A stretch of 39,108 bases of DNA, from positions 1 through 39,108 of the forward strand of contig CAMAYU010000034.1 in the NCBI GenBank assembly GCA_945862235.1, in the 5' to 3' direction. Position numbers and translations under genes: made by a program. Positions 33,752 through 39,108 of this stretch are shown in pieces. Below the pieces are notes generated by a model. That model was not told the DNA's origin. It worked only from the letters and a program-made list of their open reading frames with translations, and did no database searches. Every line of letters starts with the position of its first letter. The first letter of the stretch is position 1. The stretch comes from Schlesneria paludicola DSM 18645. GTDB lineage: Bacteria; Planctomycetota; Planctomycetia; Planctomycetales; Planctomycetaceae.

Positions 33752-36700
33752 TTTGGAAGTCCCTTGTCGAGAGTGCAGGTGATGCGTGTGCCGCGGTCGT
33801 GGGCTGAGTCGATCGTCAACTTCGCACCGATCAGACTGGCTCGGTACCTCATGGTTTTGAGGCCGAGGCCGGATGTCGCGGTGGCGAGATCAGGGAAACC
33901 GATGCCGTTGTCGCAGATGCTGAGCGTGATGTGGCCTTCGTCTTCTTCATCCAACGAGAGCGTGATGAGGTTCGCATGACTGTGTTTGATTGCGTTGGTG
34001 GTCGCTTCTTGGGCGATGCGGAACAGGTTCATGGCCCGCAGGCTGTCGTCGATTTCGGCGGAGCCGGTGAAACGGCAGGTGACGCGGGTCTGTGCTGTGA
34101 TGTTGGCGGCGAGATCTTCGAGCGCGAGCTGGAGACCCTCGGCACTGAGCTCGACGGGGATCAAACCCTTGGAGACTTCGCGGACTTGTTTCAGCGCCCG
34201 GTCGAGACCTTCGACGAGCTTCTTCGCGGTGGCGGTGTAAGCCGCCGCATGAGCTAGGAAGGCCGCTTCAGGGGACGGGGAGTTTTCCGGAGAGCCGGCG
34301 GCGCGCCGGCTTGATTCCTCAGACGAAACTAACGGGCGAGCCGCCTGTTCTACGAGGGTTTCACTTCCCTGCAGCGACCGCTCCGCCAGTGAGTCGGCGA
34401 GACTCGCGGCGAGGAAGCCGAGGCCGGTCAGTTCTTGGCCGAGGCCATCGTGCAAGTCTTGGCCGATGCGGCGTTGTTCTTGCGACACGCTATTCAGGAC
34501 TTCGCGTTCGACCAGTTGGCGTTCCAACGTCTTCTGATTTACTGCTAATACTGCTGCCGCTGCTGCTGCTGCTGCTGCGCGGCTCTCGGCCACGTCATTG
34601 ATCCCCAGCAGAATGTGCGTCGGCCGACCCTCTGGGAAGCGGACGCAGCGGGCGTTGAGCAGCATCACGCGCTGGCCGATGGTGGGAAAGTTGTGCTCCA
34701 ACTCAAAGCCTTCGAAGGATGTGTTCTGGGGCAGGATTTCTTCCAGCAGCACTCGCAGTCGAGGAATGTCCCACTGACTGTTGCCCAACGAGTAGATCAG
34801 CCGTTGTTCGGTCTCTTCCCGAGTCACTTGAAAGGCATCGTAGAACGCGCGGTTGGCGAGCTGGACACGGAGTTCGGCATCGAGCACCACGAGCGGTTGC
34901 GTGCAGGTTTCGACGATGCTCACGGCGTAGTCGCGCGACACTTCCAACTCGTGCTCGCGTCGCTTAAGGGCGTCGATGTCGGAGAGCTTGATGATCGCGC
35001 CGTCGATTTTGTTGTCGGTCGTTTTGTAGGGTCGCACCACCAGCCTGTACCAACGGCCGTCGGTGTCTTGCACCTCGCGCTGCTGCGTTTCCAGCGAGTG
35101 AATCACCTGCTGCAACAGTGGCTCCAGATCGGGGACGTTGATCTTCAGTTGGAAGTCGCCGATCGGACGGCCAATGTCGCTGGAGATCAAACGGAAGAGA
35201 CGCTGGGCACTCGGACTGAAGCGGCGAATGAGCAACGCGCGGTCCAGTAAGACCGTCGGAATATTGACCGCGTCCATCAGGTTTGTCAGGTCGTCGCTGA
35301 GCTGTGCGGAAATCGCGATCCGGCATTGCAGTTCTTCATTGACCGTCGTCAGCTCTTCGTTGGTCGCCTGCAATTCTTCCTTGGCGGTTTCGAGTTCCTC
35401 GTTCGTACTTTGCAGTTCTTCGTTGCTGGAGACGATCTCTTCGTTGGCCGCGGTCAGCTCCTCGTTGCCCGCTTCTTGGGCCTCGATGACCGATTGCAGG
35501 TAGCTCCTGGTCGCGTCGAGTTCGTGCCGCAACCGCACGACCTCGTGGTCCCGCGCGTTGAGGTCGGCCTGCGTAAGATCACCCGCAGCATGAGCGAGGG
35601 CGGACGCTGCGAGTGACTCGGACGAGCCGAGGGATTCCGAATCTGGGGCGTCAGGGAGCAACCGCCCTCGTTGACGCTGCGGGTTGGTGTTGCTGCATGA
35701 GAACAGCACGACGAAGAAGCGCTTGCTCGCAGCGGGGATCAGCAGCGGCAGGACTTCGAGCGAGATCTCGCGCGACTCGTCGTTGGACCGGATGAAGATT
35801 CGGTCACAGTGCTGCGGCACGCCGTCGCGGCGCGCCGCTTCGAGTGCCTCACGCAACGCGACCAACAAGCCGTCTCGCGCCATTTGCAGCAGGTCGAAAT
35901 TGGGCGTTCCCGGAGCGGGTTCCAAATACATCCCGGTCTGTCCGCGAAACTGCACGATTTGCAGCGAGTCATTGACGACGACTCCCGCCGGCGCGTACTT
36001 GGCCAACACGATCCGATCCGCTTCACGTTGCACGTCCAGCAGCGACCGTCCCGGATCGCTGGCCCGTTCGAAAACGGACGGTCCGGTGATCGAAGTCCGA
36101 CCGGGAGTGACGTCGAACGTCATCCGGTGCAGCGTTTCCCGGTGCAGCGTTTCCCGGCGCACAAAGAACCGACGCGACTTGTCGAGCACATCGAATAGCT
36201 CGGTGAAGCCCCCCACCGATTCGGACTCGCCCAACACCAGCACGCCGCCGGGCCGCAGCGCGTAATGGAAGATCGGCAGCACGCGGTATTGCAGCTCGGG
36301 ACCGAGATAGATCAGCAAGTTGCGGCAACTGACGAGGTCCAACTGCGAGAAGGGGGGGTCCTTCGTCACGTCTTGCCGGGCGAAGTTACAGAGATCGCGA
36401 ACGTTCTTCAGAATCTGGTATTGCACGCCGGTCTTCACGAAGTAGCGCCGCAATCGTTCGGGCGAAACGTCGTCCGCGATGCTGTCGGGATAGACGCCCG
36501 CCCGCGCGATGCCGATCGCCCGCTCCGAGATGTCCGTCGCGAAAATCTTGATCGGCGTTGACAGACCCTGCTCGTGCAAGAACTCCAACAGACTGATCGC
36601 CAGCGAATAGGCCTCTTCCCCCGTCGAACAGCCGGGGACCCAGACCCGTAAGGGCTCATTGGTCGGACGCCCTGCGACCAGCTTCGGCCAGACGGTCTCA

Positions 36701-37743
36701 CGCAAGGCGAGGAACATGTCCGGATCGCGGAAGAACCGCGTGACTTGAATCAGCACCTCTTGAAACAGCGCCTGCAATTCGGCGGGATCGTCTTGCAAAC
36801 GCTGGGCATAGAGCTGCAATGTCGCGTGCTGGCCAAGCACCATCCGTCGTTCGATTCGCCGTCGCAGCGTCGGCGCCTTGTAGTGCGTGAAGTCCACACC
36901 GACCGCAGCGCTCAAGAGCCGCACGACGGTGTGGAAGTCGGCTTCGTCCGTTGCGGCCATCAGCTGGAACGCGCTCGCGTCCGGTTCTGGTTTTGACTGT
37001 TCTTTCGCTGATGTTTCGCTCGAACCGGGGGCGAGTGCCCTGCGGCTGATGGGATCACTGCCGGTACTCGCCGTCTGCAATCCGCCGCTCAAATACGGAT
37101 GCGATCCGAGCCGCGACAGCTCGGTCGCGATCAGTGGCGGCGACATCACGAAGTCCACGCAGCCCGCGTTGAACGCGCTGCGCGGCATGCCGTCATGCTC
37201 GGCGGTGTCGTCCTGCACGAAGGTGATCCCGCCCTGCCCCTTGATCGCCTTCAAGCCGAGCGTCCCGTCGGTCCCGGTCCCCGACAGAATCACGCCGACT
37301 GCCTGACTGTTTCGCGCGACCGCCAGCGACTGCAGGAACACATCCACCGGCAGATTCAGTCCGGGCGCTGCGCGGCGTGGAACCAACCGCAATCGATTCC
37401 GCTCGACCACCATGTTCGCGTTCGGCGGGATGACGTAGACGTGATCCGCTTGCAGCTCCGTCCCATCGCGCACTTCGCCCACCACCATCGTCGTGACGTG
37501 CGACAGAATCTCGGCCATCGCACTCTTGTGGTCGGGGTCCAGATGCGTGACGACAACAAACGCCATCCCGCTCCGCGAAGCCATCGTCCTAAAGAACTCG
37601 GTCAACGCTTCGAGTCCCCCCGCCGAAGCGCCGATCCCCACGACCGGAAACAGCGCGGCGTCTGTACCGCTCGCCCCCGGTGGAACCGTAACAGTCGCGG
37701 GAGTTAGGGGCGTCGTGCCTGTCGCTTTGTTTTGCTTCGCCAT
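33748..37743 (-). CDS. CheB-CheR-PAS-histidine kinase fusion
   Basis: The start is placed at ATG 37743 (MAKQNKATGTTPL, 1331 residues); the longer frame to 37923 only translates a palindrome. Domains in order: CheB methylesterase (about 32-205; S40 in GIGASAGG, H67 in THLDPDH, D159 in SGTGTDG), CheR methyltransferase (about 265-520; SAM site GCSTGEEAYS 371-380), a PAS domain (about 565-680), a coiled coil of NEEL repeats (about 735-810), two further PAS domains (about 818-1050), a poly-Ala tract, a HisKA_3 helix (RRIGQDLHDGLGQELTGL) and a HATPase (FRIAQEATTNAIKH, DNGIGF). CheB and CheR remove and add methyl groups on receptor glutamates; such fusions occur in sensors unrelated to swimming. It is coupled to the NarL-type regulator. 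Two repeat insertions lie in linkers (see 34262-34372, 35582-35691). Confidence 0.93.
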   Translation of the reverse strand: MAKQNKATGTTPLTPATVTVPPGASGTDAALFPVVGIGASAGGLEALTEFFRTMASRSGMAFVVVTHLDPDHKSAMAEILSHVTTMVVGEVRDGTELQADHVYVIPPNANMVVERNRLRLVPRRAAPGLNLPVDVFLQSLAVARNSQAVGVILSGTGTDGTLGLKAIKGQGGITFVQDDTAEHDGMPRSAFNAGCVDFVMSPPLIATELSRLGSHPYLSGGLQTASTGSDPISRRALAPGSSETSAKEQSKPEPDASAFQLMAATDEADFHTVVRLLSAAVGVDFTHYKAPTLRRRIERRMVLGQHATLQLYAQRLQDDPAELQALFQEVLIQVTRFFRDPDMFLALRETVWPKLVAGRPTNEPLRVWVPGCSTGEEAYSLAISLLEFLHEQGLSTPIKIFATDISERAIGIARAGVYPDSIADDVSPERLRRYFVKTGVQYQILKNVRDLCNFARQDVTKDPPFSQLDLVSCRNLLIYLGPELQYRVLPIFHYALRPGGVLVLGESESVGGFTELFDVLDKSRRFFVRRETLHRETLHRMTFDVTPGRTSITGPSVFERASDPGRSLLDVQREADRIVLAKYAPAGVVVNDSLQIVQFRGQTGMYLEPAPGTPNFDLLQMARDGLLVALREALEAARRDGVPQHCDRIFIRSNDESREISLEVLPLLIPAASKRFFVVLFSCSNTNPQRQRGRLLPDAPDSESLGSSESLAASALAHAAGDLTQADLNARDHEVVRLRHELDATRSYLQSVIEAQEAGNEELTAANEEIVSSNEELQSTNEELETAKEELQATNEELTTVNEELQCRIAISAQLSDDLTNLMDAVNIPTVLLDRALLIRRFSPSAQRLFRLISSDIGRPIGDFQLKINVPDLEPLLQQVIHSLETQQREVQDTDGRWYRLVVRPYKTTDNKIDGAIIKLSDIDALKRREHELEVSRDYAVSIVETCTQPLVVLDAELRVQLANRAFYDAFQVTREETEQRLIYSLGNSQWDIPRLRVLLEEILPQNTSFEGFELEHNFPTIGQRVMLLNARCVRFPEGRPTHILLGINDVAESRAAAAAAAAAVLAVNQKTLERQLVEREVLNSVSQEQRRIGQDLHDGLGQELTGLGFLAASLADSLAERSLQGSETLVEQAARPLVSSEESSRRAAGSPENSPSPEAAFLAHAAAYTATAKKLVEGLDRALKQVREVSKGLIPVELSAEGLQLALEDLAANITAQTRVTCRFTGSAEIDDSLRAMNLFRIAQEATTNAIKHSHANLITLSLDEEDEGHITLSICDNGIGFPDLATATSGLGLKTMRYRASLIGAKLTIDSAHDRGTRITCTLDKGLPK
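34262..34372. repeat. Palindrome-bearing insertion in the kinase domain
   Basis: GCCGGC (34294-34299) and GCCGGC (34305-34310) lie in a GC-rich symmetric stretch. The encoded block SSEESSRRAAGSPENSPSPE and its neighbours split the HisKA_3 helix region, between LGFLAASLADSLAER and KKLVEGLDRALKQVREVSKG. Comparable kinases usually lack such a block. Confidence 0.6.
34545..34583. repeat. GCT trinucleotide tract coding poly-alanine
   Basis: On the plus strand a run of CTG/GCT triplets, interrupted by CCG, encodes ESRAAAAAAAAAVLAV on the minus strand, just before the kinase helix. A pure triplet tract is prone to length change. Confidence 0.85.
35582..35691. repeat. Palindromic repeat inside the kinase gene
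   Basis: CCCGCAGCATGAGCGAGGG (35582-35600) pairs imperfectly, with three mismatches, with 35665-35683, followed by GGTTGGTGTT to 35691. It is the same family as the intergenic ACCAACCCG palindromes. Read on the minus strand it encodes NTNPQRQRGRLLP ... ALAHAAG between the first PAS domain and the coiled coil. Confidence 0.85.
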
Positions 37744-38239
37744 GCTCGATTTCCGATTCTGAAACGTCGTCGTCAACTGTAATGGCGATGGCCTCAGGGG
37801 CATCGCCTTGCTTGGTCTGTGCAACCTGTCGAGTGGGACCAGCGGCGCTTCACTGCGCCGGCCCACCATGACTACTCGACGTTTTCCGATGGTGGGCCGG
37901 CGCTCGAACGGAGCTGGTCCCACCCCACGTTGAACAAGGAGATGGCCTGATACGAGTGCAAACTACAACGGTCGCCACTCATCCGAAAGCCGTTGTAGTG
38001 TCAGGGAATTTCTTACACAAAGAGTCTGTGGTAAACGTACATGCGTTTTTTAATTTTGTTCCGATAATAGAGAGCGCCTCGGGAGAAGGCTGTCGGTTAG
38101 TAATTCCTCGGCAGGCAGCCGAGCTGAGAGTCAGAGCAGTCGATCGGATGCGGCTGTTCAAAGTGACACTTCACTGAACTCAGATCACTCCCGAGGCTTC
38201 GAATTTTTTGAAGGTACCACAGTCGAACAGGGGGACTTC
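37744..38239. promoter_or_regulatory. Divergent gap with two inverted repeats
   Basis: About 500 bases between the divergent kinase and small-protein genes. One palindrome has two perfect arm pairs: GTGGGACCAGC (37833-37843 with 37913-37923) and GCGCCGGCCCACCAT (37855-37869 with 37889-37903). A second, ACTACAACGG (37962-37971) with 37990-37999, has an 18-base loop and could be an operator. Promoters for both genes must lie here; I could not place them. Confidence 0.6.
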
Positions 38240-38575
38240 ATGCTCACGACGGACGGCTATTTCCGACGACGCTCCAAGTCGTTGAGTGCCTTAGACACGG
38301 ACATCGCGAGAATGACCCAATTCGCGAGCCAGTCCGATGCCGTGAATGACACCGATTTTTGGGAGGCGATCGAGCGGCTGCAGTTGTCACTCGATGCGGC
38401 CGCGCGACAACTGCGGGAACTGGCCTTTGATTGTGAACCTGAGCGCGAAGTCCGTGCTACGGAACGGTCGGTGGCAGGCGTGGAACACGCGTGGGGAGAA
38501 ATGCGCGAAGCGGTCCTCGGGGCCATCGCTGTGACCTACGCCAATTCTGAGGAGCAAGGGAGTGTCAACGACTGA
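38240..38575 (+). CDS. Small helical protein of unknown function
   Basis: The 111-residue product has a strong ribosome site (GGGGGA five bases before the ATG). It is hydrophilic and predicted by eye to be almost wholly helical (LSALDTDIARMTQFASQSDA, DFWEAIERLQLSLDAAARQL, VEHAWGEMREAVLGAIAVTY), without a signal peptide, cysteines or a known motif. Such proteins may bundle or bind a partner. It stands alone, transcribed away from the kinase gene, and a shared regulatory region with that system is possible. I do not recognise a family. Confidence 0.7.
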   Translation: MLTTDGYFRRRSKSLSALDTDIARMTQFASQSDAVNDTDFWEAIERLQLSLDAAARQLRELAFDCEPEREVRATERSVAGVEHAWGEMREAVLGAIAVTYANSEEQGSVND

Positions 38576-38622
38576 CTGCTGAAAAGTAAGTCGGATGTTT
38601 TTGCGGACGATTTTCAAGCTGC

Positions 38623-38677
38623 CGGACGGGCAAGAGTGCCCGTCCGACCACGTTGTTCATTCCGACCACGTTGTTCA
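38623..38677. repeat. Hairpin plus 16-bp direct repeat after the small gene
   Basis: CGGACGGGCA (38623-38632) pairs perfectly with 38637-38646 across the loop AGAG, 50 bases after the stop of the small protein. CCGACCACGTTGTTCA occurs at 38644-38659 and again at 38662-38677. The hairpin may end transcription, though no T-run follows. At about 38818-38833 GGGTGCCACGGTCACG is a fragment of the repeat at 32811-32896. Confidence 0.65.
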
Positions 38678-38842
38678 AGAGGTGAATGAAATCGGTGGGT
38701 GACAGGGATCACTCTGTCAGGTTTAGCGGCCCCTGATCTCGTCGGGATTACTCGTCGGCCCCCGGTTTTTGACAGCCTCCTGTAAGAGGCTCTCCGGAAA
38801 GAAACGGCTTGTTTTCAGGGTGCCACGGTCACGCGGGTCAAA

Positions 38843-39108
38843 TTACGAGTCCGCACCGATCGTGGTTTCCGGCGGGCGATAGAAGAGCGCGACCGGGAGC
38901 ATCAACAGAGCCGCGAAGCCGAAGAGGCTGGCGTGAGGAAGTTCCATGCGTTCGATCAGCAGCCAGCGGCCAAGTGAATAGACGGCTCCTGAACCAGCGA
39001 TGCCGATCCAGTTGAGCAGATTGAACGCGCCGATGATGCGGCCCTTCTGGTCGCTGGGTGCGGAGGCTTGCAGGAAGACTTGCAGCGGCACGCTGAAGAA
39101 CCCGGCGA
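38843..39108 (-). CDS. MFS transporter, C-terminal end (partial, runs off the window)
   Basis: The frame is open to the right edge and its N-terminal part is missing. The visible 88 residues (AGFFSVPLQVFLQASAP ... RIIGAFNLLNWIGIAGSGAV, then ASLFGFAALLMLPVALF) contain about two transmembrane segments and resemble the C-terminal part of major-facilitator proteins of the LplT/acyl-ACP synthetase-linked type, where VPLQxxLQxxAPxxxRGRxxxxxN is typical. LplT moves lysophospholipids across the inner membrane. Whether an acyltransferase domain or gene accompanies it cannot be seen. No in-frame start inside the window is needed. Confidence 0.75.
   Translation of the reverse strand, partial: AGFFSVPLQVFLQASAPSDQKGRIIGAFNLLNWIGIAGSGAVYSLGRWLLIERMELPHASLFGFAALLMLPVALFYRPPETTIGADS

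Noticed and set aside
37744-37923. N-terminal extension of the kinase fusion
   Set aside because: It translates a palindrome in the gap; CheB begins shortly after the ATG at 37743.

Overview
The window looks like chromosomal DNA of a planctomycete (Planctomycetota). It is GC-rich, with genes scattered on both strands, few operons and many secreted or uncharacterised proteins of planctomycete type. The gaps are full of long palindromes whose arms read as peptides such as TNPKRERG or TPTRSVSE, a repeat signature I associate with this phylum. No rRNA, tRNA or CRISPR array was seen.

Layout. 1-150: end of an insertion sequence with the first 24 codons of a transposase. 540-8441: DUF1571-like protein, exported lactonase-type beta-propeller, DEAD-box RNA helicase, a two-gene unit (HemN-like radical SAM enzyme plus a chorismate-lyase-like protein) and a PQQ-type propeller. 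8741-15839: iron-containing alcohol dehydrogenase, a large uncharacterised protein, a TrzA/MtaD-type amidohydrolase and a membrane glycosyltransferase. 16003-22141: cysteine-pair secreted peptide, FolP, an SDR oxidoreductase, an A-type Fe-S carrier, a Tat/lipoprotein M48 peptidase, a LexA homologue and a CysQ/Hal2-type phosphatase. 22474-28486: PAS-GAF-receiver protein, a secreted unknown, a probable tRNA wobble-uridine pair (MnmM-like methyltransferase with MnmC(o)/MnmL-like FAD oxidoreductase) and a ThuA-domain protein. 28899-39108: planctomycete-type membrane protein, a CUT2 sugar ABC ATPase without a permease beside it, a two-component pair (CheB-CheR-PAS-histidine kinase fusion overlapping a NarL-type regulator by 4 bp), a small helical protein and the end of an MFS transporter.

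The main points are these. (1) Palindromic or simple-repeat DNA sits in frame inside five protein genes, at six sites, while related palindromes fill the gaps; this resembles the in-frame palindromic elements known from Rickettsia. (2) The LexA homologue keeps the Ala-Gly cleavage site and the catalytic lysine but has Gly where the serine nucleophile should be. (3) A site with the full 14-bp core of the bacterial parS element lies at 27431-27444, with a one-mismatch relative 700 bp away inside a gene. (4) The MnmC(o)-like and MnmM-like genes are adjacent and co-directional and could split the two MnmC reactions between them. (5) The radical SAM / chorismate-lyase-like pair has no assigned pathway.

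All calls come from reading translations and motifs by eye. No database search was run, so family names are recognition-based and repeat lists may be incomplete.
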